Below, one piece after another: positions 11,125-23,734 of a DNA stretch of 64,000 nucleotides (position 1 is the first letter of the stretch; each line of letters opens with the position of its first letter). The DNA is taken from contig NC_134023.1 in NCBI RefSeq assembly GCF_040712315.1, forward strand, positions 63,317,257 to 63,381,256. Direction: 5' to 3'. The stretch is from Castanea sativa (Eukaryota; Streptophyta; Magnoliopsida; Fagales; Fagaceae). The notes under the pieces are model-generated. The model did not search any database. It worked only from the letters and a program-made list of their open reading frames with translations, and was not told the DNA's origin. A program made the position numbers and the translations under genes.

Positions 11125-11689
11125 CGGTCTGATTTGGAAAAACATACTTTTTAAGGAACACTTTCAAATAAAAATAAATAAATAAATTATCAAAACTATC
11201 ATCAATAATTAAACGCAAAAGAAACTTGTAAAGAAAATGAAATAAAAAGGTAAATATATCAATATTATAATTATTGACTTTTCAAAGAAAATCATTGTCA
11301 AGTCCATTTTTGCTAAACCCATTTTTGCTATAGCAAGCTCAAATATCAATGGGCCAATTACTTCGTCTTTTCTCACATCTATGTTTTCCAAGCCCATATG
11401 AAAAACTACTGGAAAATTCGAGAGAGTATGGCTTGAAGGGCATGAGAGGCCTTAGTCTAAGCTCACCCATTGGCCTAAAAGGAAAGATTGCAATGTATGT
11501 AGTACTTGCAAAATTCATGAGCCAATAAGTAAACTTCGTTTATGAGTTCAAAAGGGAATAGAATTAAATGAAATAGAATGATCATAAAAGAATAGAATGT
11601 ATTTAAACAAGGAAAAAAATAGAAAAGAAATTAATGGAATAAAATTGAGTAACTTTGTTTAGATGTTTTAAAATACAGGAATGAAAGAT
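10681..11689. other. Non-coding, AT-rich, with compound microsatellite
   Basis: Contains an (AT)n run (11039-11076) joined directly to a (GT)n run (11077-11121), short A-runs, and dispersed AT-rich sequence. No recognisable gene, tRNA or intact transposon. Confidence 0.7.
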
Positions 11690-12023
11690 AAGTAACCTTG
11701 TTTGGGAGTAATATAGAGGGAAATGAATATTATCATTTTATAATGGTATTACTATTAGATCCATATTTTAAAATAAATGGCTAAATATATAGGGTTATTT
11801 TGGGAGTTTTAGTAAAAAGATTATTAAATTTAATTTCAATCCCTCCAATTCCTCCCAATTTTGAGAGGAATGAAAATTTGAAGAAATGGAGAGAAATGAA
11901 AGTTCCTTCTTACTGGCTTAAAAAAAAAAGTTCCCTCTTACCCATTCCATTCATTTTCACTTAAATTCTCTAAGAAGGTAATTGAATTTCTATTCTCTCT
12001 ATTAAAACTCTCAAACAAAAGAA
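11690..12023. mobile_element. Candidate MITE with 'cttgtttgggag' termini
   Basis: The left 'ccttgtttgggagtaatata' and the reverse complement of the right end ('cttttgtttgagagttttaa') form an imperfect terminal inverted repeat about 330 bp apart. The interior has self-complementary parts ('cctcccaattttgagaggaa'). No clear target duplication could be defined, so the class is left open. Confidence 0.35.
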
Positions 12024-12692
12024 GAAATGAATATTATAAAATTATTATTTTCATTTCTTTCCTTTCTCCTACGTTATTGAAATTTACATTATACCAAATT
12101 ATCGCAATATCCCATGAAACCCAATCCTCAAGGTTGCAACCCTCTCTAAATTCCAAAAACCGACGACTACGTGAAAACAAATCTTAGTAGTTCAATTGAG
12201 ATTCTATAGAAGCATGATCAAGTGAAAGCATTGATCAAGATTCAACCTACCATCAATTTGTCAAAATTATCTCAATGCCCTAGTAATTCATTAGTTTATA
12301 TACAACAAATTTGAGAGTAGGTTTACTGTGTATTTTTTATAGCACGAGTAGAGCTCTCTCTCTCACTCACCACCTCTTTCAAAATTTTCCCATCTAATAA
12401 TAAAATGAATTATAATTATCAAGCTACTTCAGTTTTAATTCTTTATAGGTGGGTTATTGTCTCTGTGTGGGTATTAAAGTCATACAATTGACCATCATCT
12501 CAAGCAGGTGTCATTTGAGTGTTAGGCTCACCTTTTATATTGAACCAAACTGCAAAGGCTATGCCCATTAACATTTCAAAATGTGGCACGGCAGCAAAAA
12601 CAAACAACCCCAACAACCATATTTTAGAACATCCCTAAATTAAATAGAAGAAAAACAGTGTAAGACATAAGGAGTACTTACTAACATAATGA

Positions 12693-12870
12693 GCCTTTTT
12701 TTTTTTTTTTTTTTTCAGATATCATAAGATTTAAAATTATGGTATATGTCCCTTGATTATTGTTCTTTACTATCAAGCCAATACAAGATTCAAACTTATG
12801 TCCCTTGTTCGAGACAAGAAATTTACCAGTTAAGCCAATTATATCAAGCTTCTTTCAATCAATTAAGTAT
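12693..12870 (-). mobile_element. Degenerate SINE relic
   Basis: After a poly-T run, 'tatggtatatgtcccttga', 'ttctttactatcaagccaa', 'gattcaaacttatgtccc' and 'accagttaagccaattat' follow the SINE at 2212-2377 in order, with heavy divergence. It is an old minus-strand copy. Confidence 0.5.
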
Positions 12871-15449
12871 TCCATCAAAAGGTTGGCATTTCATCCAAAG
12901 GTTGGTAGGGTGCTATGTCAAGCCCCCACAAAATGATGTACATCTGGTATTAAACACGGATAGATTTGGTGAATTGAGAAAGTATATCCCATAAAGATGC
13001 TTTAGATTGTAGATCATCATTAAGGAAAATTTAATATGATATTGACTATCTACTTTTGCATTGTATTCATAAAATATTGTTCCATGACCACCCAATGGAA
13101 ACACATTAGCGGTGGTTAGCCATTAAGTAATACTAGGTACTTGGTGCTAGATTTAATTGCCTAGAATTCGAGATTATCAAGTAACGATCCAGTTCAATTT
13201 GGCTGAGTTGAGTCGCATTCGAATACAAATTTACAAGGAATTTTTATGATGCTGACCAATGACTTGGGAATTTGGATACAAATTAAATAACACAGAAATT
13301 TGAGACACATGGATTTCTTAATTCTAATGGCCAATGCATGGTATTCAAAGACAATGTCCCAATAAATACTTACCAATCCTTGAAAATTCCTCAGAAGTTG
13401 TAGACAGTCGAAACATTGGAAAAACATAAAGACAGCAAATTTTACTGATTTAGTAACTTCCTTGGCAATTATAGCCAAAGATCTAAGAGTTTGAACTGAA
13501 ACGAGTCCTAGATTCCCCCACTAAATACCCACAATCGTATGCAATTGTTACTTTACAGACTAAATCCTACAATTATGTTAATGTGGACAAAAGATGTCTC
13601 TATCAAATCGGACCAGGGATTATCTCTATGTGGAAAAAATTGGGCCATGATTGAAAGAAACTAATGATGACTTTCCAGGAAACCAAACAGGGTCTAGAAA
13701 GAAAAGGCACTCTTTTTATTTTTTCTTTTTTTTCATTCACTCACCATCGAGGAAACAGGTGTGGTCTCCCATCAAAGTCCCCACCCTTTAATACGTGTCA
13801 TATAACAACAATTTGACGGCTTGTACTTATCCACAGCTTTGCCAAAGCCAGCCTGGTTTCTCTTTTTTCTCACTTTAACTTTTGTTACAAACTTCAATGC
13901 TATACTGTACTATGCTATACTAGTTAAAAATTAAAATAAATAAAAAATTCACACACTGTCAAAAATATAATTTGGTGTCACAAAATTACAGACCCCAAAA
14001 GATTCTCGCAAGACCGTGCACTTTTGTCATACGTGTGGGCATCTACATCTACTTTTAGATCTGTGCATGTCCTTTCCTGTCAACAACTGAGAAAGTAAAG
14101 GCTGGGGATATATACATATATAAAAATATATATATTTAGAGGGACAGAGAGAAAGTGTGGCATCACTCACATGGGTTTGGGAATTGGTGGATAGGACCCA
14201 CACACAACCTGGCATCCTATAAATGAGTAGGACCCACATGCACTGTCAGCACCCTCCCCATGTGAGGTTGTGCCTTTGTGGCCCAACTTCTTTTCCCCAC
14301 CAATAATGGCAAAAATTTATAGATGGGTCCCACACAAATAATAAAGGAAGAGGAGGGAAAAAAATAATGACAAAAATGAAAAAATTAACTAAGAGACAAA
14401 TTCTTCTTCTTCTTGACAATCAAAAGGCACTAAAAGAGTAAAAGAGAGAGAGACCAATTAGACTTTAAAAAAAAAAAAAAAAATTGAAAAAACTTTTCTT
14501 TGAGGAATTTTCTTTTCCAAATCTCTCTTTCTGTCTTGTAATCTAAGGGGGGGTTTTTGATAGTTTGATACTGTGTATAACAAACTAAGTACTACAAATA
14601 AAAACAGCAAAATACATATTAAATTGGTAAGAGAAATTCCACATTGTACTCCTCCTATTTTTAGTCTTGAAACAGAACCTCCCTCTTCTTCTTTTTTTTT
14701 TTAAATTCTAAATTACCCTTTATGGGGCTATCAATCAGGCTTGTAGTTATGTTCTGCTTTTACCTCTTTTTCCTCAGCTTCTCTGGCTTTCTCTTTGCTT
14801 CTTTCTTTTCTTCTGCTGTACAAAGATTTGAGTACACCCTAAAGACACAGACTAACAGTGACTAGACTAAATTTGGGATTTTTGTTTCTAGTGGGGGAAA
14901 CAATGGGAAAATGAGAGAGAAATTACAGTGCCAGGAGTTTGTTACCACTACACATTGACAGTGTGACTCTTTCTATGTTCTTTCTTCTTCTTCTTTTTTT
15001 TTTTTTTAACCTGTGGTTCAACTTCAACTACAGACAATGGGAGATGAAAATAGTACAACAACAACAACAACAACAAAGAAAGAAGTGGCTGACCCACTTC
15101 CTTTACTGCTTTTTACGTATGCATTTTGTATGGTAGTAAGTAGTATAGTATTTGACGATGAGGATGATCATGATGATGATAATGGCGGTGAGTGGTGGTG
15201 ATGGTAATGGTGATTCTCTACAGATCTTGTTTTGATATGGGGAAAGTTTGTTTGGTTATAATACTTTCCTTCAATCTTTCCTGCAAACATTTGAGCAGAC
15301 ACAGCCAAAACAAATCAAAACAAAAACAAAACCAACTTCATTTATAGAAAACAAATCACAAATTGTTTGCTTGCTAAACAAAAACAAATAAATTATGTTG
15401 TTTCGATATCAAGGAATCCAAAGTTCATTACCTGACCTTAAGGGAACAG
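12871..15449. other. Downstream flank of the CCCH gene
   Basis: No open frame or transposon is convincing here. The part next to the CCCH gene (about 14900-15449) probably includes its 3' UTR, since transcription runs leftwards, but no poly-A site could be fixed. It contains simple repeats: TTC/T-rich at 14985-15008, (CAA)n at 15055-15076 and GAT-rich at 15158-15215. The plus-strand frame across the CAA repeat (15013-15201) is low-complexity and not supported as a gene. Confidence 0.6.
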
Positions 15450-18351
15450 CTAAATTCCAATTGGTCCACCGGTGCCGGCATACATTCCAATTGCACCATG
15501 GCCAGAGGAGAACCTGAATTGAAAACCCCATTAAAATTTACAGATATTGAGCAAGCACTAAAAAATAGCCATTAATGGCAATGTATGAGAGTACCTTGGC
15601 ATTTGGCAGTTGAAAGATTTGAAGGATGCCATTTCCAGTGTAGAAGCGGCAGGAAGTATTGTTGAAGTAGCCAATTTATTGTTAATAGATGAAGCTGATG
15701 CATCTGAGACATTTGTCTCACTAGTTCCATTGGTGAAGAAGTCTGCAGCTGCTTTGGTTGGAGAAGCAAAAGGACTATCAGGGAGGTTGTGCTCCAAACT
15801 GCACTCAATTATGAGATACACAATTAGAAAAATGTATAGGAAGTCTTTAGCTTGGTTTAAAATAGAAATTTGATACAAATCTGATGATACAAAAAGGTGC
15901 TTTAGTATTCTGGGTTGCCTTTCCATTATGCTTTAGAAAAGTTACATACCATTCCTGCAAATCACTTTCTTCATGAGAGGGGCTTTGCTTCCCATTGCCA
16001 TTACCATTGGCATTCTCACCATTTTCAGTCAATTCTTTGCCGGCAACAGTGATTGCCGTCTGCTGCAACTGCTGCTGATCAGCAGGAGCAGTTGCAGAAA
16101 TGGCCGACGATGCGCTTGAAGAATTATTATTATCTGCAATCAAACAAATACAATCCAAAACTTCATTCTAATTCTTTAAAAATTTAAACTCTAGCAATAA
16201 GGTATTTCAAACCAAATCATAGGTAGCACCTAGAACAAATTGATTAGAGACATACCTTCTGGGACTTCTGGGCCATTTTGGAATGAAGGAAGAACAATGT
16301 TTTGGTTAAATGGATTGGGAGACTGAGTAGGTGAAGGAATAGGGCTGCCAGCAGAGAGAGCACGATGGTGATGTTGTTTCTTGATATCAAGAAGCTGCAA
16401 ACCCATTAACCTTCTACTTTGAAGTTCAAGAGCCTGCAAATCAGCTTGCTCCTCCAACTTCCTCCTAAACAGCATGTCTTGTGTATTGTAAAACATTCTT
16501 GATCCTTTAATCAAACAAATCCATTAGTTGAAAGAAAAGTAGCATTTTAGGCACATCTATATGCATTACAAGAGACTAGTTTGTTTACCAAGCTGGAGAT
16601 CAAATGGGTCTCTAGCATCAACTCCAGTAGGAGTGCCACAAGGTGAGTACTCTCCCCTCTCCACCTGTTGCTGCTGTTGCTTCCTGCAAATAGCAAATAG
16701 CTAGCATTACTGCATAAGCACATGCAGTACATAGAAATTTGTACTAAAAGCAATGTGATAAGGAGGATAGAAACGAGAGTGAGTGAGAGAGTGCCTGTAC
16801 TTGTCCGGAACTTTTCCCTTCTCTTTGTAAGGCTTAACAAGCACACGAGCATCACAAACAAAATGAGGGTTCCCCTTGGCAAGAATGAGCTTCACAGTCT
16901 CTGGATAAACGAAAGTAACAAACCCAAACATCCTCTTCTGCTGGTATGGAATCCTCACATCTTGCACTGGCCCGTAAATGCTATCACCAACAAAATCAAA
17001 ACAATTTAGCAACAAAACCAATCATTTTTCCACAAATAACTACTCAATTCAATGCTAAGGGTGAAGACAGTAGAACCTGAAATAATTTGACACATCTTCC
17101 TCTCTAAAAGTACTATCAGCTGGGAAAGTCAAGTAGATCTGCCTTGAAGCTGGGTTCACCATTCCTGCCCCACCATTCATTGAAAACTCGGTTCTTTCAA
17201 GCCTGGATCGACCAAACTTGTGCATATCCTCACCCATCATTAGAGCCGCAGCAGCTCTACATGTACGCAAAAACAATAAAAAATGGAACCCCAAAAAGAC
17301 CAAGCTTAATAATTTGCTTAAATACAGTAACAAAGTTGTACCTTTGAGTATCATTTTGTTGCTGATGTTGTAGTAGGATATTCATGCACTTGGGAGAGTA
17401 AGGAAAAGAAGCTGAGGCCATGAGCTGAGAGGCTGCAGCTAATCTTTGTTGCTGAGCAGATTTGGATCTAAGAATTTCATGGCACTGGTCCATTATATCA
17501 ATCTTGCTTGGTGAACCAACCATTGCAGTACCATCAACAGTTTCTCCAAGTCCACCATGTAAGAACCTGCAGCTAGTTCCATTCTTGCAGTACCCTCTAG
17601 CAAAGTAAAGACAAGGCTTCCATCCAAAGCCAGAATTTGGGTCCTCAGAACCCAAGCAAACATCACTAACTGAACAGCTTCTACGATGTAAAGACCCTCC
17701 CCAACTACCATATGAAGGAAAAAGCATAGGGTCAGCACCAGTTGGACTTGAAGATAAGTCTGACTGAGGATAATATAAATCTGGGTTTTTGGGGCCTAAG
17801 GTGGGAGAGCCATCATTGAGGAATGAAAGCTGGTCTTGGAGCTGAAAGTCATCCATCACATCAGTGGTACCACTTCCATAGAAGGGTAAAGAAGCAGAAG
17901 AGTTCATTGTAGTTGAAGAAGATGACCCGACAGCTAAATTGTTAGGACTAATTAAGTCCTCTGGACTTTGAAGCTCAGACAAAGCAGCCCAAGAAGCTGA
18001 ACTAGCTGAAGAAGGATTTGGAATAGTTAAAGATGGAGGAATATTTATCCCACCAAGCCTTGAAGCTGTGGAATTTTGCCTTGACATAGTAGAAAGAGTG
18101 TTGCTTGAGAGAAAAGGAGACGGAGATGAGGGAGTAGAAGGTGTAGACGGAGAGTTCGAAGTTAGTCCCAAGTCTTTTCTAGCTTTGAGAATCACCGAGT
18201 GGACAAGAGCTTCTGGACCAAATGCTAGCCTAATCATTTCTTTCTCACCATGGTCTTGAATGAGTAGTAGACCCATGATTTTGGATGCATTTTCAGGGTC
18301 TAAGTTTTGGATTCTTGAGAACACAATTCTTGTTGCTTCGTAACCATCCAT
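15450..18351 (-). CDS. CCCH zinc finger and RRM RNA-binding protein (AtC3H46/53-like)
   Basis: Eight coding exons, read on the minus strand: 17342-18351, 17077-17256, 16795-16980, 16589-16683, 16256-16504, 15950-16133, 15595-15798 and 15450-15513. They join in frame to 2172 nt, 723 residues plus stop. All introns are GT-AG except intron 3, where GC-AG (exon end 16795) and GT-AG (exon end 16801) both keep frame. The protein has a conserved N-terminal region ([20 protein letters not shown]), a Ser/Pro-rich linker, one CCCH finger (C247, C255, C261, H265; C-X7-C-X5-C-X3-H) and an RRM at about 376-449 with RNP2 IYLTFP and RNP1 KRMFGFVTF. Gln-rich and '[17 protein letters not shown]' segments follow, then a C-terminus ending GTGGPIGI. 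This order matches plant CCCH proteins of the AtC3H46/53/22 group, which are presumed RNA binders in mRNA regulation; the precise role is not known to me. The start at 18349-18351 matches the family N-terminus, and no upstream ATG lies in the adjacent leader. No damage is seen. Confidence 0.9.
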
Positions 18352-19290
18352 GAGGTGTGAGTGATATAAGGTTTGGTACTAAAAATTTCCACACGCCAAA
18401 CCAACCAACCGACCTGCCTCTCCTAGTTTTTGGTTTTGTTTGTTCCTTTGGGTATGTGAGAGTAAAGTGTTATCTTTCTCTCTCACTCTATACAAGTAAA
18501 CTTTCTTTCTCAACCACACACAAACCCTACCTACCAACTTGTGATGATGAATAGTAGTACAGTGCCTCTCTCTCTCTTATTCCTGCAAAACCCAACAAAA
18601 GTAAGGTAAAGAGAAAAGGAAAAAAATGAAAAGAAAGTTGAGTGTTAAAAGGAGTATTCCCGTGTGGTTTGATTTAAAAAGAGAAGGTGCTATGAGTTGC
18701 CTTTGTTAAAAGGAAACAAAAAAAAAATAAAACAAAAACAAAAAAAAAAATGACTTGGTGGTTAAATTTCTCTGTTAAGAAACTACAAGAGCAAAAGCTT
18801 TCAGAAACAAAAGGAGCAAGAAATAGCAACGTGTAGGTATAAAACCCTTTTACTTTTTTCTCATCCTTTTTTTCAATTTTAAAGCTGAAAGTTGAAAGAG
18901 CCAGCTCTTGGGGTATGAGGCATGAGAGAATTATAAGGCTTACCCATGAAAGAAGGTACTTTCCTGTTGCTGTTTCTCTCTCTTTCTCTCTTCAAACATA
19001 AATAATAGCAGTCAAAGTGTCAAACTTTACTACAAAAGCCAAACCACCGCCTTCTTCCTATGCTGGTCTGCAGAGTCTAGCAGCAGAGCAGAGAAGAACC
19101 ATTCAATTGCTTCACTGCTGCTGCTTTGTTTTTTGGGGTCAGGGCTATTAAGTGAGCAGTGAAGAAGCTGAAAGCTAGTTACCTAAGCTCTCTCTCTCTC
19201 TAGATTCTCTCTCTTTCTAAACACTACCTCACACAGACACACACTCACACTCTCTCTCTCTCTCCTTTGAAAGTATAAAAGCAAAAGACT
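18352..19290 (-). promoter_or_regulatory. CCCH gene leader with probable 600 bp 5' UTR intron
   Basis: Upstream of the start codon the minus strand is GA-rich with no ATG back to a good 3' splice site (TTTTGCAG, intron end 18583). A matching donor TTAG/GTAACT lies at 19182, giving a probable 600 bp leader intron. A second possible donor (ATGG/GTAAGC, near 18953) could give an alternative leader. The first leader exon would be a (GA)n-rich stretch at about 19183-19270. The TATAAAA at 19274-19280 is on the plus strand and so is not a TATA box for this gene. The transcription start is not resolved. Confidence 0.45.
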
Positions 19291-20295
19291 GGTAAGAGTG
19301 GCAGTGAGTGAGAGAAGTGTTGGTGTGTTGTGATGTATTGTGTATATTGTACTGTTTTTGTGTTGTCTAGTTTGAGTTGAGTTGGGTTTGGTGTTTTGAG
19401 TGGATCCAGATCTGTGCTTCAAATACTGCACGTTCACTTGACCCTAACCTCTGACACTCTTTTAATAAAATAAAAAAACTCTATACTATACTATGCATTT
19501 TTTTTTTCTTCTTCTTCTATCTTTTCCCAAGCCAATTTGTAAGAAAATTCCACACTCTCAACCATGCGTTTGTGTACCACACGCACCAATGAGAATCAAG
19601 CTGAAGGTTTGGGACCCATAATGCAGAATCACAATGTTTTGTGATTGGAGGTAGTTTCACGCGCTTATATTATAGTCCTTGGCAGGATTGGCTCATCATG
19701 TGTTGTTTGAGGGAGAGAGTCAATGCCTCCCCAATCAAATTCTCTCTCTCAAAAAAAAAAAAAAAAAAAGAAGAACTCTATTTGGTTTCTTTCTTAAAGG
19801 AAAAAAAAAAAAAAATTTTAAAATTTTTGTTTCTGCATCTAAATGAGCACATCATTTGGGATAGTTTCGGTTATGTCCCACAAGCATATGCTCCCCTGTC
19901 TTTGCTATACATGGGTCTCTTTCTCGTTCCCTTAAAAAAATAATTGTTATTATGATGAAGATTTATGATACTATAATGTCTAATTATGTAAGAGAGAGAG
20001 GGGAAAAGGGTGAGAGATTTGTTCTTTTGAGGGGTAGAAAATTACAAGAGGTATGGGGATTTGTATAGGATAGAGAGCGAGGCATGGTTCTTGCATTTCT
20101 TTTGCTTTCCTCAGTTGTCGTTTTTAAGATGCCCCCACAACAAATAAATGATGACTGAATCTCTTTCTTTTTCTCTCTCTCTCTCTAAACACTCAACTCA
20201 ACTCAGAGACCCCCCCCCCCCCTCCTGTTATAATTTACAGCACAGAGCTCAATCACTTTTCTACGTCTTTTTTATGGTTTATTACTCAGTGATAT

Positions 20296-20334
<39 letters not shown>

Positions 20335-22740
20335 AGAAATGAGTGGTTTCCTCTGGGTGGTGAGTAAAACAAGTAGTTGGAACTTATAAAGTATGGCTTT
20401 CATGAGAGAGAGAAAAGGAAAACCATGGAGCCTCCACATGGGGTGTGGGCACTCTCATGGTTTTTTCACTTTTTGAGAAACTCATATATGAAAAAGTTTA
20501 CTTACAAATGGATTCGAAGAACTCCTCCCAACCCATAAGATGTGGATTGATAGAACAATTCACATGTTCTAACACACACCCAATAGCTCGATGCTTATTT
20601 AATTAATAAGGTAACTTATTTAAATAATTGTACATAAATAGTTATATGCAAGGATGGAATTAGAATTTTTTGTTTGGGGCCAAATTTCAGTATTTATATA
20701 TTAGTTTCTGCTCAAGATAAATCATTGTACATATGCTTAAATGTACATACACATATATAAACATAATATTTTGATACTAGAGTAAGTCATAATTTATAAA
20801 TATATTGTATATAAAATTAACAACTTTCAAATATATAAATATTCGTAAGATAATTTTGTAGGGAAATTTATCATCTTTTAAACTCTAATGAGTATATAAA
20901 AATTGTCTAGTTTCATATTAGACATGTACAAAAAATGAATTAGAGGAAACAAAAACTACCTTGTCTCTATAACTACTAGACTAATTGACAAATTCTATTG
21001 GTTTTTAAGAGCATTATTGGACTAACTCAAACATTTGGGTGGACCAACTTCTATTTTTGTAGATAAATATTTAATATTTATATATAATATAAAACTATCT
21101 TTTAAAATTGGGGGGGGGGGGCAGCCATGCTATATCAACTATTGTGAAAAATGTGTCTCTAACGTTATTCGCTTGTATATTATTTAAATAATATACATAA
21201 ATAGTTATATGTGTTATCATATAATAAATTTTATAAGATTTCTTCACATCGATATAGAGAAAACTGTTTTTCATCTATATTTGACAACTTTTACACAAGT
21301 CGTTATAATTGGTGCATTATAAAGGTAATGTTAGATATGTGTCATCATGTGAAAGTGATATTATTTTAACAAAATATAATATCAACTATGGTGAGAAATG
21401 TGTCTCTAACGTTATTCGCTTGCATGACATATAACTCTTCTAATAAGCTCCCCCGATCTAACAAAAAAAATTAAAAAATAAGTTATTATTAGTCAATGGA
21501 GTTTTGTAGTTTAACTAATACATTTCAGTGTTTCATTTCAAAGGTTTTAAAAAGAAATAAATTTTTTTCTTATATAGAATTATGGTATAAAAATTGACAT
21601 GGCCTGCCATCAAGTTAAATTATAAAAAATTATGCAAACTTTCATCTTGTCATCTTTACAAGTATTATTAGCGCATTAATATATGCCAATTTTAATATAC
21701 AAATCATAGTTAGAAATACATTACTTAAGCAATTTTGGCAAGTTCAAATAAAAAGCATTGACCAAACCCAATTTGAGGTACATGTATTAAGAAGGCAAAC
21801 CAAATTATGCAGTAGTATCTGTCTCCACAAGGTTTGTCTTTCTGCAGAATGTGCTACTCACGTGCTTCAAAAACGCGTAGCAAATGAGAAAAAAAGAAGA
21901 TTGTCAATATGCGTTGGCTCTTATGTCTCAAAATATTATGCCTTTTAGGTGGTCGGATCATATATCAATTATCAAAACTGTTCTTCTCTCTCAATCATTA
22001 TGAGAGGATATAGCAAAATATAAACTAGGGTGGTGGCAATGAAAGCTTGCTTAGAAATTATTTAGTCAAGAAATTCCTTCAAGAAGGTTTATATATATAT
22101 GTCATAATAAATAAACTTATCCCCCAATTCATTACACTGATTTGAAACCCACTTCAATCTTATTTTCTTCCCAAATGTCCAAATCCAAAGTGGATATATT
22201 ATGAATAGCAAACAAAAGTTTTGTAAACTAACAAAAATAAAGTATTAGAAAAGAATTACATTAATCCCCATTCAAGTTTGGGGAAATTTTTTATTTCAAA
22301 TTCCTCAAACTCATTTCGTGACAATTGATAAAATCATTCTTAATTTCACGTGTGTTTTTAATCAAATGACATATTTAATTAATTTTGTAACTGATTCAAA
22401 TAATACATGTGAATTGTTTTATAAGTTTCTATATATATAATGAGTTGAAGGAAAACTTTGTTCTTTAACTTTTATCTAAAACAACACCCTATAGTTTTGT
22501 TAAAAAAAAAAATTTTATTGGGAGATTAAAAGCATTTGAGAGAGGAGAGACAATGCAAGAGAAAGAATTAATGTAGTTCAACTTTACTATATATAATTTG
22601 TATTTTATAATGAATCTCACTTTCAAGTATATATAGCAGCCAACTAATTCAATGATTGTAGTGCTTGCAATAAAAATAGAATTAAAACTATTTTGTTTGC
22701 TCATAAATACATTAGCTTAGACTAATAAATTTGAGCCTTT
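19291..22740. other. Upstream region and gene-poor DNA with simple repeats
   Basis: The first kilobase is probably promoter territory of the CCCH gene and is rich in CT/GA tracts, including (GA)n at about 20300-20330, a C-run near 20211-20222 and A-runs at 19750-19815. From 20.5 kb the DNA is AT-rich. A segment of about 45 bp (from 'atatcaactat' to 'acgttattcgcttg') occurs at 21132 and again near 21379, and a G-run sits at about 21111-21121. No gene recognised. Confidence 0.6.
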
Positions 22741-22748
22741 TAGACCAT

Positions 22749-22941
22749 AGAGAGGTGCTACGTCCACAAAATTTTTACAACATTTTTACAACAAATCATA
22801 GGTGGTTAGTTGTTATTGGTTCAAATTTGAACCTAACACTAAGATTACTTTTTTGCCCCAACAATAACAACCAGTAACATCCTGCCACTTAGGATTTGTT
22901 GTAAAAATATTGTAAAAATGTTGTGGACATATCATTTATCT
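22749..22941. mobile_element. hAT-type MITE, second family copy
   Basis: Same family as 10323-10504, sharing 'ggtggttagttgttattggt', 'aacactaagattactttttt' and 'cacttaggatttgttgtaaa'. The inverted ends are longer here ('gtccacaaaatttttacaac' against the reverse complement of 'gttgtaaaaatgttgtggac'). The flanks TAGACCAT (22741-22748) and TAGAGCAT (22942-22949) look like an 8 bp target duplication with one mismatch. Compared with the copy at 10323 it has about 10 extra bases ('aacaaccagtaacatcctgc' region). Confidence 0.72.
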
Positions 22942-22949
22942 TAGAGCAT

Positions 22950-23696
22950 AATGCCTCTAACAAATGAATAATAACTAAACTAGTTGGATAAAGTAGGTTC
23001 CTAATACTTTCACAAATTTTAAGGAATTTTGGAATAATTTACCTTAAACATCAATCTCAAACATTAATTGACAAGGAGTTCTACTAACAGTTTATCTCTT
23101 GTTAAATTATAGTAACATGGTTATAAGTTGAAACTAACCAATTTGGCATTTAATAATACTACGTGTGTACATAATGAATTCTAAGTCTTTGCTGCAAACA
23201 ATGTTTTCAAGAAAACATATTTAATTCATTGGACCATTTGGTTGTGATTTTAAAAGAGTCACTTCAATCACCTTAAATTATATGTACATCTTTGTTACAC
23301 TGGGGTGGTTGAAAGGATTTTTTTAATATATAGTTGAATCGATTTGACTTACATGTGAACTTTTTTAAAGGGAGAATTTAAGTGACACCAAAATAAATAA
23401 ATAAAAATTTAAGAATTTGTTAAATGCTACTCTCTAAACTTCATTAAGGATTGCAAAAATTTATCATCTAGCTTGATCTATCCTACCTCACTTTATCCTA
23501 CACGAATTTTTCCTAGCTTGAAGGGGGTGATGGGATGAGGATAAGTTTTGCTTGTCATTTCTTTTCATTTGGTCTTGTCTCAAATGCGTGTGTGTTTGAT
23601 TTAATATATACTGATTATTTTTTTATATATAGTTTATATTTCTTTTATACATATCTTATTTATAATTTATTTTTAACATATTCTATTAGCACCCCT

Positions 23697-23701
<5 letters not shown>
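22950..23701. other. Non-coding AT-rich DNA
   Basis: No open frame, RNA gene or transposon end is recognised. It ends at a (CT)n tract (23702-23733). Confidence 0.6.

Positions 23702-23733
<32 letters not shown>
23702..23733. repeat. (CT)n microsatellite
   Basis: About 32 bp of CT repeats directly abutting the LTR-like block that follows. Confidence 0.95.

Positions 23734-23734
<1 letters not shown>

Noticed and set aside
15013..15201. Small plus-strand frame with poly-Thr and Asp/Glu run
   Set aside because: It spans CAA and GAT microsatellites in the probable 3' UTR of the CCCH gene; no family resemblance.
19274..19280. TATAAAA as TATA box of the CCCH gene
   Set aside because: The motif is on the plus strand while the gene is on the minus strand, so orientation is wrong.
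20148..20342. Ser/Arg/Glu-rich plus-strand frame near the CCCH gene, considered as a divergent gene
   Set aside because: It is mostly translation of CT and GA microsatellites; no homologue is recognised.
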